Shown: positions 53,989 through 63,293 of the stretch, in pieces | Numbering within the stretch: the first letter of the stretch is position 1 | How the letters are laid out: every line of letters starts with the position of its first letter | Assembly: GCA_020249265.1 (NCBI GenBank) | Contig: JADCGA010000030.1 | Coordinates: 1-64,000 of the forward strand | Source of the DNA: Roseomonas sp. | GTDB taxonomy: Bacteria > Pseudomonadota > Alphaproteobacteria > Acetobacterales > Acetobacteraceae | Length of the DNA stretch: 64,000 nt | Direction of reading: 5' to 3' | Notes under the pieces: model-generated | What the model saw: the letters and a program-made list of their open reading frames with translations, nothing else | Database searches by the model: none | What the model was told of the DNA's origin: nothing | Program-made: the position numbers and the translations under genes

Positions 53989-56286
53989 ATGAGCATCTTC
54001 CAGGGATTTCGGCGCTTTATCCTGTTGCTGGGCTTCGCGCTGCTGGCGGGACAAGCCTTGGCGCAGCCGGAACCTGGTAATCCCGTCCACCACGCCCCCG
54101 CAGCCACAACAACGCCGGCCAGCAGCGCGGCGTCGCCGGAAGTGGAAGCGCTGCTCAAGATTTTGCAGGATGATGCGCGCCGGGCGGAGTTGATCCGGGC
54201 TCTGCGCGCCGCCGCGCCAGAAGCGGAAGGTGCCGCGCCCGCCGCCCCAGCCGGCACGGAACCAGCGCTGCTGGCGCCGAATACGCTCGGCGCGCAATTG
54301 CTCCAGGGAGCGTCGCAGCGCCTGGCGGGGGCTTCTGATCAGCTTGTTGCGGCTGTGCGCACCATCGCCGATTTGCCGGCGGTGCTGAGTTGGCTACACT
54401 CAATCATACGTGATCCCATCACGCAAAGACGCGTGTTGGATGCATCCTGGAAAGTTGTTCTGGTGCTTGGCCTTGGCCTTGTGGCCGAATGGGTCGCCGC
54501 GCGTTTCCTGCGCCGTTTCCGCGACCAGTTGGATGCCCATGCGCCGGCCGAGGCTGCAGGGTGGACAAGGCTGAAGCGCGTACCGCTGGTGGTGGGGCGG
54601 CTCGGGCTTGATCTTGTGCCCATCGCCGCCTTTGCGATTGTTTCCTATGGGTTGATCAGCGCGGTGCATCCGCTGCCGACCACGCAGCTTGTGATGCTGA
54701 CGGCAAACAACGCCTATATCGCTTCCTGCATCTTGATGGCGGCAGCGCGGATGCTGCTTTCTCCCGCTTCCACACATTTGCGGCTATTTCCGGTAACCGA
54801 TGAAACCGCCGCCTATGCCACGATTTGGCTGCGGCGTATCGTGGTTGTTTTGATCACGAGCTATGCGGTGGCCGAAGCCGGGCTGCAATTCGGGCTGCCC
54901 TGGTCGGCTTATGATTCCATTCTGCGCATCGCGCTGCTTCTGGTCACGCTATTCCTGGTGATTATCATTCTGCAGAACCGCCAGGCGGTTTCGGATGTGC
55001 TGCGCGCGCCGGAATTGGCGGAAGCGGAAGAACCGGATCGCGCGCGGCGCTTTTTCCGCATGCTGCGCGATCGCGCCGCCGACATCTGGCATTTGGTGGC
55101 GATTGCCTGGCTGATCGCGGCCTGGGCGGTATGGGCGCTTGAAGTCCAGTATGGCTTCTGGCGGCTGCTCAGGGTTTCCTTCAGCACCATCCTCATTCTC
55201 TCGCTTGCCAAGTTCGCCGACATGGCGGTCCGCCGCGTCATTCATCGCGGCTTTCGCATCACGCCCGATCTATCCACGCGCTACCCGGGCCTGGAAGCGC
55301 GCGCCAATCGCTATTTGCCGGTTTTGAAAGGCAGCGCGAGCCTGGCGATTGGCGGCATCGCCCTGCTATTCCTGCTGGAAAGCTGGGGCTTGGAGGCCTT
55401 TGCCTGGTTCGGCCATGGCAAGCTTGGCAATCGGCTGGTGTCGTCCCTGGTGTCCATCGCGCTTACGATCACGCTAGCGCTGGTGATCTGGGAGGGGATC
55501 AATGCCGCCATTCAGCGGCACCTTGAACGACTTTCCCGCGATGCCAAGGCGGCACAGAGTGCGCGTGTGCGCACGCTTTTGCCCATGCTGCGCACGGCGT
55601 TGCTGGCGGTGATCCTGATTTTTGTCGTGCTGTCCGTACTGACGGAAATCGGGGTCAATGTCGCGCCACTCATTGCCGGCGCCGGGGTGGTCGGCATTGC
55701 GGTTGGCTTTGGCTCCCAGCGCCTGGTGCAGGATATCATCACCGGGATTTTCCTGTTGTTTGAAGACGCGGTCGCGGTAGGCGATGTGGTGCAATTGGGT
55801 GGGCTGAATGGCGTGGTGGAACATCTTTCCATCCGTTCCATCAAGCTTCGTGCCGTGGATGGCAGCCTGCACATCATCCCCTTCAGCGCCGTCACCAGCG
55901 TGACGAACCAGACGCGCGACTTCGCCTTTGCCGTGATTGATGTGAATGTGGATTATCGCGAGGATACGGATAAGGTCTCCGAAACTCTGCGCCAGATTGC
56001 AAGCGAAATGCGCGAAGACCCGCGTTGGCGTCCCGTGATCCGTGATGATCTGGATGTGATGGGCGTGGAGCGACTTGCTGACTCAGGCGTGGTGATCCGG
56101 GTACGTCTGAAGACGGAAGCATCACAACGCTGGGCGGTTGCGCGCGAATTGAACCGGCGCATCAAGCGGCGCTTTGATGAGCTTGGGATTGAGATTCCCT
56201 ACCCGCATCAGAAGCTGGTGCTGGAAGAAAAGCACCCGGCGCAAACCGCAAGCGCAGCGCCAGAGCCACCGGCAGCGACGGGTTAA
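53989..56286 (+). CDS. Large MscS-family mechanosensitive channel
   Basis: 765 residues. A signal peptide ends near ALAQPEPG; a predicted periplasmic, Ala/Pro-rich region follows, then about ten membrane spans. The MscS pore and beta domain are at ~555-690: VAPLIAGAGVVGIAVGFGSQRLVQDIITGIFLLFEDAVAVGD, then NGVVEHLSIRSIKLRAVDGSLHIIPF. The size resembles MscM/YbiO rather than the small MscS. It releases solutes on hypo-osmotic shock. ATG 53989 begins the signal peptide; a longer frame adds 12 residues. It meets the next gene tail to tail with a four-base overlap. Confidence 0.92.
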   Translation: MSIFQGFRRFILLLGFALLAGQALAQPEPGNPVHHAPAATTTPASSAASPEVEALLKILQDDARRAELIRALRAAAPEAEGAAPAAPAGTEPALLAPNTLGAQLLQGASQRLAGASDQLVAAVRTIADLPAVLSWLHSIIRDPITQRRVLDASWKVVLVLGLGLVAEWVAARFLRRFRDQLDAHAPAEAAGWTRLKRVPLVVGRLGLDLVPIAAFAIVSYGLISAVHPLPTTQLVMLTANNAYIASCILMAAARMLLSPASTHLRLFPVTDETAAYATIWLRRIVVVLITSYAVAEAGLQFGLPWSAYDSILRIALLLVTLFLVIIILQNRQAVSDVLRAPELAEAEEPDRARRFFRMLRDRAADIWHLVAIAWLIAAWAVWALEVQYGFWRLLRVSFSTILILSLAKFADMAVRRVIHRGFRITPDLSTRYPGLEARANRYLPVLKGSASLAIGGIALLFLLESWGLEAFAWFGHGKLGNRLVSSLVSIALTITLALVIWEGINAAIQRHLERLSRDAKAAQSARVRTLLPMLRTALLAVILIFVVLSVLTEIGVNVAPLIAGAGVVGIAVGFGSQRLVQDIITGIFLLFEDAVAVGDVVQLGGLNGVVEHLSIRSIKLRAVDGSLHIIPFSAVTSVTNQTRDFAFAVIDVNVDYREDTDKVSETLRQIASEMREDPRWRPVIRDDLDVMGVERLADSGVVIRVRLKTEASQRWAVARELNRRIKRRFDELGIEIPYPHQKLVLEEKHPAQTASAAPEPPAATG

Positions 56287-56909
56287 CCCCCCTCCACTGC
56301 CACTTCCAGCCTAAGCGGCGGCACATCGCGCCCGATCCATTGTTCTGAACGTATCAACACACGATCCGCGGCGCGGAACCAAAAGCGATTGGTGAAAAAC
56401 ACGGCACCTTCGCAAATCTCCACGCGTTTGATCACGCCGCCAATGGCGGGTTCCTCGGCCTCAATCCGGCATTGCACCACTTGGCCAAAGCGCATTTGTT
56501 CTGGGCGCCCCTCAGCGCCGGACAGATCCAGACTATGCGCCACCCGAACCGGTGCCGGGCCAAGCGACGCGGCGCGGCGCAGAGGGTCCTCGCCAATCGG
56601 CGCGCTGGCCAGCAGCATGGTCGGCAGCCCCGCGGTCGCCACCACCCGCGCGCCCTCGGTCACAAAGACAAAGCCCTGATCCATGCGCCAGAGGCGGCGC
56701 GGCCCTTCTTCGCGCACTGGGCGGGCGGGGCCGGCATCCTGGCCAAGTTCGGCCCAAAGCGCCCGGCCCGGGGGCGGCGCGGCCAGGGGCGCCAACTGAT
56801 CGGGCTGCACCATTTGGCCCGCCGGCGGGGCGCTGCCAATCACCCCAGCCCCACCCAGCACGCCGCAACCGGCCAGCATCAGGGCCAATGACAAAGCTGC
56901 TACCTTCAT
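56283..56909 (-). CDS. YjbF/GfcB-like outer-membrane lipoprotein
   Basis: 208 residues. A lipoprotein signal with lipobox LAGC (Cys15) leads a Pro/Ala-rich tether. The core RLWRMDQGFVFVTEGARVVATAGLPTMLLASAPIG and a C-terminal VFFTNRFWFRAADRVLIRSEQWIG resemble the YjbF family linked to exopolysaccharide (YjbEFGH, GfcBCD) export. The usual yjbG/yjbH partners are not adjacent, so pathway membership is unproven. Stop codon overlaps the mscS-like gene's stop on the other strand. Confidence 0.7.
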   Translation of the reverse strand: MKVAALSLALMLAGCGVLGGAGVIGSAPPAGQMVQPDQLAPLAAPPPGRALWAELGQDAGPARPVREEGPRRLWRMDQGFVFVTEGARVVATAGLPTMLLASAPIGEDPLRRAASLGPAPVRVAHSLDLSGAEGRPEQMRFGQVVQCRIEAEEPAIGGVIKRVEICEGAVFFTNRFWFRAADRVLIRSEQWIGRDVPPLRLEVAVEGG

Positions 56910-57026
56910 GGGATCAGCTTCGCATATTCGCCCTTGTATTGCGAGAATTCTTGCATCATTGACCTGCGTCGAGAAATGCCCGAGCGAAATCGGCTATCCA
57001 GTTAACATAATCAGGAAGGATACATC

Positions 57027-57725
57027 ATGTCCACACTCACCGCCCGCGATCTGATGACCACCGAACTTGTCACCGTGCCGCCCGAAACCCCGGTGATCGC
57101 CATGGCGCGGTTACTCTCGGATCGCGGCATTTCCGCCGTGCCCGTTCTGGCCAATGATGGCGCCTTGCTTGGCATGGTGACAGAAGCGGACCTTATCCGC
57201 CGCCTGGCCGGGGAGGAAGACAAGCCCGCTTCCTGGCTCAGCGGCCTATTTGGCGACCCGGCCCGCGGGGCGGAGCATTACGCCCGCACCCATGGCGCCA
57301 AGGCGCGCGACATCATGACGGAAAAGCTGGTGACCGTAGAACCCGACGCCACCGCCGCTCATGTCGCGCAGCTCATGGAACAGCATGGCATTCGCCGGGT
57401 GCTGGTGGTCTCAGAAGGGCGGCTCCGCGGCCTGATCAGCCGGGCCGATCTGCTGCATGCGCTGCTGCTGCCCCCGGAAAAGGCCGAGGGCATCCCGGAT
57501 GAACGTATCCGCGCCGCCGTGCTGGCCGCCATGCGCAAGGAACCCTGGGCCGATACCTATTACATCATGGTGGATGTGAAGGATGGCGCGGTGACTTTCC
57601 ATGGCTTCTCCCGCTCGGAAGCCATCAAGCGCGGCCTGAGGGTACTGGCGGAGGGGGTTCCCGGCGTGAAATCGGTAACGGATGAGACCCAGCCGCTGCC
57701 GGTATATCTTTACGCTGCAAGCTGA
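57027..57725 (+). CDS. Tandem-CBS plus BON domain protein
   Basis: 232 residues. Two CBS motifs occupy about 1-60 (ARDLMTTELVTVPPETPVIAMARLLSDRGISAVPVL) and 90-150 (ARDIMTEKLVTVEPDATAAHVAQLMEQHGIRRVLVV); residues ~160-228 look like a BON domain (VDVKDGAVTFHGFSRSEAIKRGLRVLAEGVPGVKSV). CBS pairs bind adenine nucleotides, BON domains bind lipid or protein surfaces. A nucleotide-sensing regulator at the membrane is possible; the target is unknown. AGGAAGG precedes the ATG. Confidence 0.9.
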   Translation: MSTLTARDLMTTELVTVPPETPVIAMARLLSDRGISAVPVLANDGALLGMVTEADLIRRLAGEEDKPASWLSGLFGDPARGAEHYARTHGAKARDIMTEKLVTVEPDATAAHVAQLMEQHGIRRVLVVSEGRLRGLISRADLLHALLLPPEKAEGIPDERIRAAVLAAMRKEPWADTYYIMVDVKDGAVTFHGFSRSEAIKRGLRVLAEGVPGVKSVTDETQPLPVYLYAAS

Positions 57726-57830
57726 GGGGGTGGCGCTTTATTGCCGGAATCTTGACCAAACTACCCTCTCCAGCCTGATGCCTTCACGCTGCGGAAACGC
57801 AGTAATAAGGCCTCAGGCAGTGTTTTGATC

Positions 57831-57874
57831 GCATTTTCCGAGCCGCCAAGTGGTTCCACTTGGCTTGAAAATGC
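57831..57874 (+). repeat. 44-bp palindromic intergenic repeat, copy 3
   Basis: GCATTTTC (57831-57838) and GAAAATGC (57867-57874) flank GCCAAGTGGTTCCACTTGGC (57845-57864), a perfect 9-bp stem with a TT loop. It differs from the 6296 copy at one base and shares the preceding TTTGATC. It lies in the 283-base gap between the CBS-BON gene and acpP. Confidence 0.85.
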
Positions 57875-58008
57875 TCTAGGCCACCGTCTTAGCCTATGTT
57901 AAGGCGACGCTGCCGGGCGGGGTGGGGCACGAGTCCCAGGCCATCGGGCAGCCAGCCGCATTGTTTTGGGGAGAGCGGGCCAAGCCCCGCCAAATGGAGA
58001 GTTACGCG

Positions 58009-58248
58009 ATGAGCGATACCGCCGAGAAGGTCAAGAAGATCGTTGTCGAACACCTTGGCGTCGAAGAAGCGAAGGTGACCACTGAAGCATCCTTCATTGA
58101 TGACCTGGGCGCGGATAGCCTTGACACGGTTGAACTGGTGATGGCGTTCGAAGAAGCCTTCGGCGTGGAAATCCCGGATGATGCCGCTGAAAAGATCACG
58201 ACCGTGAAGGACGCGATCGACTACATCGAAAAGCACAAGGGCGCCTGA
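58009..58248 (+). CDS. acpP: Acyl carrier protein
   Basis: 79 residues, acidic four-helix carrier. The phosphopantetheine site is S37 in [19 protein letters not shown]. It shuttles acyl chains between fatty-acid synthesis enzymes. ATG 58009 ([16 protein letters not shown]) is the universal start with GGAGA upstream; longer in-frame sequence is leader DNA. fabF follows after 33 bases, the standard acpP-fabF pair. Confidence 0.97.
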   Translation: MSDTAEKVKKIVVEHLGVEEAKVTTEASFIDDLGADSLDTVELVMAFEEAFGVEIPDDAAEKITTVKDAIDYIEKHKGA

Positions 58249-58257
58249 GCGCCCCTT
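58237..58257 (+). terminator. Short hairpin across the acpP stop codon
   Basis: AAGGGCGC (58237-58244) and GCGCCCCTT (58249-58257, one extra C) can pair around CTGA. No T-run follows. It could cause partial termination or mRNA processing so that acpP is made in excess over fabF, as is usual; this role is inference. Confidence 0.35.
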
Positions 58258-58281
58258 CGCTGATCCAACGGGGAATAGCGC

Positions 58282-59565
58282 GTGTTCCAAAAGGGTTTTG
58301 CGCCACGTCGCGTTGTCGTGACGGGCATGGGCATTGCCTGCCCGCTGGGGATTGGTCTTGAGCATGTGTGGAAGCGCATGCTCGCCGGCCATTCCGGCAT
58401 AGGCGCCATTCAATCCTTTGATGTGTCTGGCCTGCCGGCGCGCATTGCGGGCCAAATCCCCGTCGGCGTGAAGGCGGAAGGCGGGCTCGACATCAATGAA
58501 TGGATCCCCGTCAAGGACCAAAAAAAGATGGATCGCTTCATCCAATTCGCGATGGTCGCGGCGGATGAAGCAGTTACCGATTCCGGCTGGGTGCCACAAG
58601 ATGAGGATCAGCGCTGCCGCACCGGCGTGATGATTGGTTCCGGCATTGGCGGCCTTGATACGATCCACGAAGCCGCTTCCCTGATCCTGCAAGGCAAGAT
58701 CAAGCGGATTTCGCCGTTTTTCATCCCCTCAGCGCTGATCAATTTGGCATCCGGTCAGGTTTCCATCCGCTATGGCTTCAAGGGCCCGAACCATTCTGTG
58801 GTGACGGCCTGCGCCACCGGCGTCCATGCTTTGGGTGATGCGGCACGGCTGATTGCACTTGGTGACGCGGATGTGATGGTGGCTGGTGGCGCCGAAGCTG
58901 CCGTTGGCGAAATCGGCATGGCCGGCTTCTGCGCCGCGCGCGCCCTTTCGACAAGCTTCAATGATAATCCAACCGCGGCATCCCGCCCCTGGGATGAAGC
59001 GCGCGATGGCTTTGTCATGGGCGAAGGTGCCGGCGTGGTGGTGCTGGAAGAATTGGAACACGCCAAGGCGCGTGGGGCCAAGATTTACGGCGAAGTGATC
59101 GGCTACGGCATGAGCGGCGATGCCTATCACATCACCGCCCCGGCCGAGGGCCATGATGGCGCCTTCCGCGCCATGAAGGCAGCTCTCGCCAGCGCCGGCA
59201 TTACGCCGGAGCAAATCCAGTATGTGAATGCCCATGGCACTTCAACGCCGCTCGGCGATGACCTTGAACTGGAAGCGGTGGAACGGCTTTGGGGCGATGC
59301 CGCGCGCGGGCTTGCCATGTCTTCGACCAAATCCGCGGTTGGGCATTTGCTGGGCGCCGCCGGCGCGGTGGAAGGGATATTCTCTATCCTTGCGATTCGT
59401 GACCAGGTAGCCCCCGCCACGCTCAATCTGGAAAAGCCTTCGCGTGAAAGCGCGATTGACCGCGTGGCGAAGGAAGCGCAGCCGCGCAAGATTGATATCG
59501 CGCTGTCCAATTCCTTCGGCTTTGGCGGCACAAATGCCAGCATCATCTTCCGTGGCGCCCCTTAA
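58282..59565 (+). CDS. fabF: 3-oxoacyl-ACP synthase II
   Basis: 427 residues. Catalytic C177 (VVTACATGVHALG), with His in NAHGTSTPLGD and GHLLGAAGAVEG, forms the Cys-His-His site of chain-elongating ketosynthases. The enzyme extends acyl-ACPs with malonyl-ACP. The start is GTG 58282; AACGGGGAA is a weak ribosome site. mltG begins six bases after the stop. Confidence 0.96.
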   Translation: MFQKGFAPRRVVVTGMGIACPLGIGLEHVWKRMLAGHSGIGAIQSFDVSGLPARIAGQIPVGVKAEGGLDINEWIPVKDQKKMDRFIQFAMVAADEAVTDSGWVPQDEDQRCRTGVMIGSGIGGLDTIHEAASLILQGKIKRISPFFIPSALINLASGQVSIRYGFKGPNHSVVTACATGVHALGDAARLIALGDADVMVAGGAEAAVGEIGMAGFCAARALSTSFNDNPTAASRPWDEARDGFVMGEGAGVVVLEELEHAKARGAKIYGEVIGYGMSGDAYHITAPAEGHDGAFRAMKAALASAGITPEQIQYVNAHGTSTPLGDDLELEAVERLWGDAARGLAMSSTKSAVGHLLGAAGAVEGIFSILAIRDQVAPATLNLEKPSRESAIDRVAKEAQPRKIDIALSNSFGFGGTNASIIFRGAP

Positions 59566-59571
59566 TCTAGA

Positions 59572-60585
59572 ATGAGTGAAACCAAGCCCGCACCGCGCAA
59601 ACGCCGCGGGCGGGTGGCGCTTATCCTGCTTGGCCTCATTCTAGCCCTGCTGATCGGGCTTGGCGCCGCGGCCCAATGGGCACGCAGTATCTACGAAGCC
59701 CCCGGCCCGCTGGCCGCCGATAGGGCCTTGGTCATTCCGCGCGGCGGGACTGAGGCTATCGCAGGCGCCTTGCGAGAGGCTGGCATTATCGCCGATGCAC
59801 GACATTTCCTGATCGCAAGCCAGATCACCAAGGGCGCGGGACCGCTGCGCGCGGCGGAATTCGCCTTTCCCGCCGGTGCCTCCCTAAAGCAGGTATTGGA
59901 GATATTGCGCGAAGCGCGCCCCGTGCAGCGCCGCGTGACTATCCCGGAAGGGCTTTCCGCCCTGCAAATCCAGGCGCTTTTGGACAAAACCGAAGGGCTG
60001 ATGGGCGAGGCAGAGCCGATTGCCGAGGGCAGTATCCTGCCCGAAACCTACGCCTTTGAATGGGGCGATAGCCGCGCCGCGCTGATCAGGCGCGCCCAGG
60101 CCGCGATGAATACCGCACTCGCCGAAGCCTGGCGGGACCGCGCGCCCAATCTGCCGCTCCGCAGCGCGCGGGAGGCGCTGATCCTGGCTTCCATCATTGA
60201 ACGCGAAACCGGCAAGGCGGAGGAACGCGCTTTGGTCGCCTCGGTCTTCATCAACCGCTTGCGGCGCAATATGCCGCTGCAATCGGACCCGACCGTGGTA
60301 TACGCGGCCTTGGGCGGGGCGGCTTTGGACCGGCCCATTACGCGGACTGATCTGGACCGCGACAGCCCCTTCAATACCTATCGCAATCGCGGCCTGCCGC
60401 CGGGGCCGATTGCGAACCCAGGGCGCGACTCGCTCCGCGCCGCCACACGGCCGGCGACCAGCAATTTCCTTTATTTTGTCGCCGATGGGTCGGGCGGGCA
60501 TGCCTTTGCGGAAACGCTTGAGGCACATAACCGCAACGTGGCCCGCTGGCGGGAGATTGAGCGGCAGCGGGGCGTCAGGCAATAA
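59572..60585 (+). CDS. mltG: Endolytic murein transglycosylase MltG
   Basis: 337 residues. One N-terminal membrane helix (about 15-35, VALILLGLILALLIGLGAAA) anchors a periplasmic YceG domain. A LysM-like part (RRVTIPEGLSALQIQALL) precedes the catalytic region ILASIIERETGKAEERALVASVFINRLRRNMPLQSDPTVVYA, in which the Glu of IIERE acts, and PFNTYRNRGLPPGPIANPG. MltG cuts nascent glycan strands and sets their length. The acpP-fabF-mltG order is common in alphaproteobacteria. Confidence 0.95.
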   Translation: MSETKPAPRKRRGRVALILLGLILALLIGLGAAAQWARSIYEAPGPLAADRALVIPRGGTEAIAGALREAGIIADARHFLIASQITKGAGPLRAAEFAFPAGASLKQVLEILREARPVQRRVTIPEGLSALQIQALLDKTEGLMGEAEPIAEGSILPETYAFEWGDSRAALIRRAQAAMNTALAEAWRDRAPNLPLRSAREALILASIIERETGKAEERALVASVFINRLRRNMPLQSDPTVVYAALGGAALDRPITRTDLDRDSPFNTYRNRGLPPGPIANPGRDSLRAATRPATSNFLYFVADGSGGHAFAETLEAHNRNVARWREIERQRGVRQ

Positions 60586-60590
60586 AACAA

Positions 60591-60618
60591 AACCCGCGGA
60601 AGCTGCCCCCCGCGGGTT
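60591..60618 (-). terminator. Terminator between mltG and rpmB
   Basis: AACCCGCGG (60591-60599) pairs perfectly with CCGCGGGTT (60610-60618). On the minus strand it is followed by TTGTTTTATT, a good T-run, so it terminates rpmB. On the plus strand it may also end mltG transcription though only AGAACGG follows. Confidence 0.8.
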
Positions 60619-60642
60619 AGAACGGTTCGATGAGGCTCAGCT

Positions 60643-60936
60643 TCAGGCGGCCTTGGCGGCCTGGGCGCGTTCCAGGCGGCGCTTCAGCACAATGGCATCT
60701 ACCGTCAGCTTGCGGTCCGGCGTGCCGAGCAGGAAGGAATCAAGCCCTCCATTGTGCTCCACCGTGCGGATGCCATTGGTGGAAAGGCGCAGCTTGATCG
60801 GCGCGGCCAGGATTTCCGACCAGAAGGAGCTTTCCTGCAGATTGGGCAGGAAGCGGCGGCGGCTTTTATTATTGGCGTGGCTGACATTGTTACCCGTCAG
60901 AACACCCTTGCCAGTAATGACGCAGCGGCGAGACAT
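60643..60936 (-). CDS. rpmB: 50S ribosomal protein L28
   Basis: 97 residues in the long alphaproteobacterial form. [33 protein letters not shown] is the L28 signature, followed by [21 protein letters not shown]. The first cysteine of zinc-binding L28 variants (CxxC) is absent: this is the C-minus form. A hairpin lies 22 bases before the start and a terminator after the stop, so it is probably monocistronic. Confidence 0.95.
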   Translation of the reverse strand: MSRRCVITGKGVLTGNNVSHANNKSRRRFLPNLQESSFWSEILAAPIKLRLSTNGIRTVEHNGGLDSFLLGTPDRKLTVDAIVLKRRLERAQAAKAA

Positions 60937-60957
60937 AGCAGAAATCCAAATACAAAG

Positions 60958-60980
60958 GCGCGCAGGGGGAAGCTGCGCGC
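60958..60980 (-). terminator. Hairpin upstream of rpmB
   Basis: GCGCGCAG (60958-60965) and CTGCGCGC (60973-60980) form a perfect 8-bp stem with a 7-base loop. On the minus strand CCTTTGTATTT follows, so it may terminate the small upstream gene (61026-61274) or fold in the rpmB leader. Confidence 0.45.
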
Positions 60981-61025
60981 GGGTTCAACATGAAGACGCG
61001 CTTTTGGAGGGAAGCAGCGGCGGCG

Positions 61026-61274
61026 TCAAGCCTCGGGCGAGGGTGCTGCGCGAAATTCGCCGCTTTCAACCGAAGCCAGCGCTTGGCGCAGTACCCCTGC
61101 CACGGCGCGGTCATCCAAAGTCCGGGTCAGCACCCCAAGCGCCCCGCCCAGCAGGGCAGAGGCGATGGAAATCGGCTGGATTTGCTGCTCCAGCATATAC
61201 TCAATCGCCTTGTCCACGACCGAACCGGCATGGCTCAAATCCTCGGGCGCGATGCCCTCCGGGTCCATCTGCAT
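61026..61274 (-). CDS. Small helical protein of unknown function
   Basis: 82 residues, soluble, mostly helical: LSHAGSVVDKAIEYMLEQQIQPISIASALLGGALGVLTRTLDD. A moderately hydrophobic central stretch could be amphipathic rather than membrane-spanning. No family is recognised. It lies between the Atm1-type exporter (36 bases downstream of that start-distal end) and rpmB, all on the minus strand. Codon use matches the neighbours, which supports it being a real gene. Confidence 0.55.
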   Translation of the reverse strand: MQMDPEGIAPEDLSHAGSVVDKAIEYMLEQQIQPISIASALLGGALGVLTRTLDDRAVAGVLRQALASVESGEFRAAPSPEA

Positions 61275-61310
61275 GGGCTACTCCTGAATGTAACAGCCAA
61301 ATAGGGAGGC

Positions 61311-63218
61311 TCAGGGGCCAGGGGAAGGGGGAGCCGCATTGGGGCGCTGCCGGGGCATTTCCAAATCCGCCGCGGCTTGGGCGCGGGCCGCAGCCTCAGC
61401 CGCCGCCATGGCTTCGGATTGGCGGCGCCACATATCGGCGTAAAGCCCGCCTGCCGCGATCAGCGCGCCATGGGTGCCGCGTTCGGCAATGGCACCTTCT
61501 TGCAGCACGATGATCTCATCCGCCTCCACCACTGTCGAAAGGCGGTGGGCAATCACCAGCGTGGTGCGGTTGCGCGCCACATCGCGCAAGGCCGCCTGGA
61601 TATCCTGTTCGGTGCGGGTATCAAGCGCGCTGGTGGCCTCATCCAAAATCAGCAAGCGCGGGTCTTTCAGGATGGTGCGCGCAATCGCCACCCGCTGCTT
61701 TTCACCGCCCGAGAGCTTCAGGCCACGTTCACCCACACGAGTCGCGTAACCATCTGGCAGACGCGTCACGAAATCATGCACTTGGGCAAGCTTGGCTGCG
61801 TTTTCGATTTCCGCATCGCTCGCCCCTGGCCGGCCATAGGCGATATTGTAGCGGATGGTGTCATTGAACAGCACGGTATCCTGCGGCACCACGCCAATGG
61901 CGGCGCGCAGGCTATGTTGCGTCAGGCCGCGCACATCCTGCCCATCCACCAGCACGCGCCCGCCGGTCACATCATAAAAGCGAAACAGCAAACGCGAAAT
62001 CGTTGATTTCCCCGCCCCGGTTGGCCCCACAATCGCGAGCATTCGCCCCGGCGGCACGGTGAAGGAAATGCCCTTCAGGATTTCCCGATCCGGCCGATAG
62101 CCAAAGCGCACATCCTCAAAGCGGATTTCACCGGCCCCAAGTGCCAGCGGCGTTGCATCCGGCGCATCGCGCACTTCAGCCGGCACATCCAGCAGCGCGA
62201 ACATCTGCTCCATATCCGTCAGCCCCTGCTTGATTTCGCGATAGGCAAAGCCAAGGATGTTCAAGGGCTGATAAAGCTGGATCAAATAGGTATTCACCAT
62301 CACCAGATCGCCAATGCTCATGCTGCCATCGGCAATGCCGCGGCCTGCCAGCAGCATGGTGATGGTAAGCCCAACCGCCATAATGGTGGCCTGGCCGGCA
62401 TTCAGCATATTGAGCGTGGTTTCGCTTTTGACATAGGCGCTTTCGTAGCGCGTCATGCTTTCATCATAGCGCCGCGATTCATGCGCTTCATTGCCAAAAT
62501 ACTTGACGGTTTCGTAGTTCAGCAGGCTATCCACGGCCTTGGTATTCGCTTCCTCATCCGTCTGGTTCATCTGCCGGCGAAAGCGCAGCCGCCAATTGGT
62601 GAAAATCAGCGTGAAAGCGACATAGCCGATGATGGTGCCAAGCATGGTGAGTGAGAAGGAAGCCGCGAACATCCACCAGAGAATGACAGCGACGAACAGA
62701 ATCTCGACAATGGTCGGGATGATGTTGAACAGCAGGAAATTGAGCGATGTCGCGATGCCGCGCACGCCCCGTTCAATCACGCGCGAAAGCCCGCCTGTCG
62801 CGCGGTCCATGTGAAAGCGCATGGAAAGCGCGTGCAAATGGCGAAACACGTCCAGGGCCACGCGGCGCCCGGCGCGCGCCTGCACCTTGGCGAAGACGGC
62901 GTTGCGCAATTCCCCAAGCGCCGAGGACATGACGCGGAGCAAGCCATACCCCACCAGCAGCGCAACCGGCACGGCAATCACCGCGCCAGCGCCTGATTGC
63001 GGCGCCAGCGCATCCACGGCGCGCGCATAGGCGATGGGCACCAGCACATTCGCCGCCTTGGCCGCGGCCAGCAGCAGCAGTGCCGCCACCACGCGAAGGC
63101 GCAGCATGGGCTCGCCCACCGGCCACAGATGCGGCGCGATGCGGCCGAGGGCCGAAAAGGGAATGGCGGCGCTGGGGCGGTTTGGGGCGGGTGGCGGGGT
63201 CATGGTTGGCGCTTTCAT
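61311..63218 (-). CDS. Atm1-type ABC exporter (ABCB7/HMT1-like)
   Basis: 635 residues, half-transporter: six membrane spans then an ATPase. Walker A GPTGAGKSTISRLL, LSGGEKQRVAIARTILKDPRLLILDEATSALDTRTEQD, and the Atm1-type membrane segment YFGNEAHESRRYDESMTRYESAYVKSETTLNMLNAGQ identify the group that exports glutathione-conjugated metals or sulfur species. The C-terminus carries an Ala-rich tail (AAAEAAARAQAAADLE) not seen in structures of the family. A second ATG five codons on is an alternative start. Confidence 0.93.
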   Translation of the reverse strand: MKAPTMTPPPAPNRPSAAIPFSALGRIAPHLWPVGEPMLRLRVVAALLLLAAAKAANVLVPIAYARAVDALAPQSGAGAVIAVPVALLVGYGLLRVMSSALGELRNAVFAKVQARAGRRVALDVFRHLHALSMRFHMDRATGGLSRVIERGVRGIATSLNFLLFNIIPTIVEILFVAVILWWMFAASFSLTMLGTIIGYVAFTLIFTNWRLRFRRQMNQTDEEANTKAVDSLLNYETVKYFGNEAHESRRYDESMTRYESAYVKSETTLNMLNAGQATIMAVGLTITMLLAGRGIADGSMSIGDLVMVNTYLIQLYQPLNILGFAYREIKQGLTDMEQMFALLDVPAEVRDAPDATPLALGAGEIRFEDVRFGYRPDREILKGISFTVPPGRMLAIVGPTGAGKSTISRLLFRFYDVTGGRVLVDGQDVRGLTQHSLRAAIGVVPQDTVLFNDTIRYNIAYGRPGASDAEIENAAKLAQVHDFVTRLPDGYATRVGERGLKLSGGEKQRVAIARTILKDPRLLILDEATSALDTRTEQDIQAALRDVARNRTTLVIAHRLSTVVEADEIIVLQEGAIAERGTHGALIAAGGLYADMWRRQSEAMAAAEAAARAQAAADLEMPRQRPNAAPPSPGP

Positions 63219-63293
63219 GGGCCAGGGGAGGCATCCGGGGCAAGCCCCACGGCCTCCCTCGCATTGCCGTGACGCCCGGTGTTAGATGGGCGG

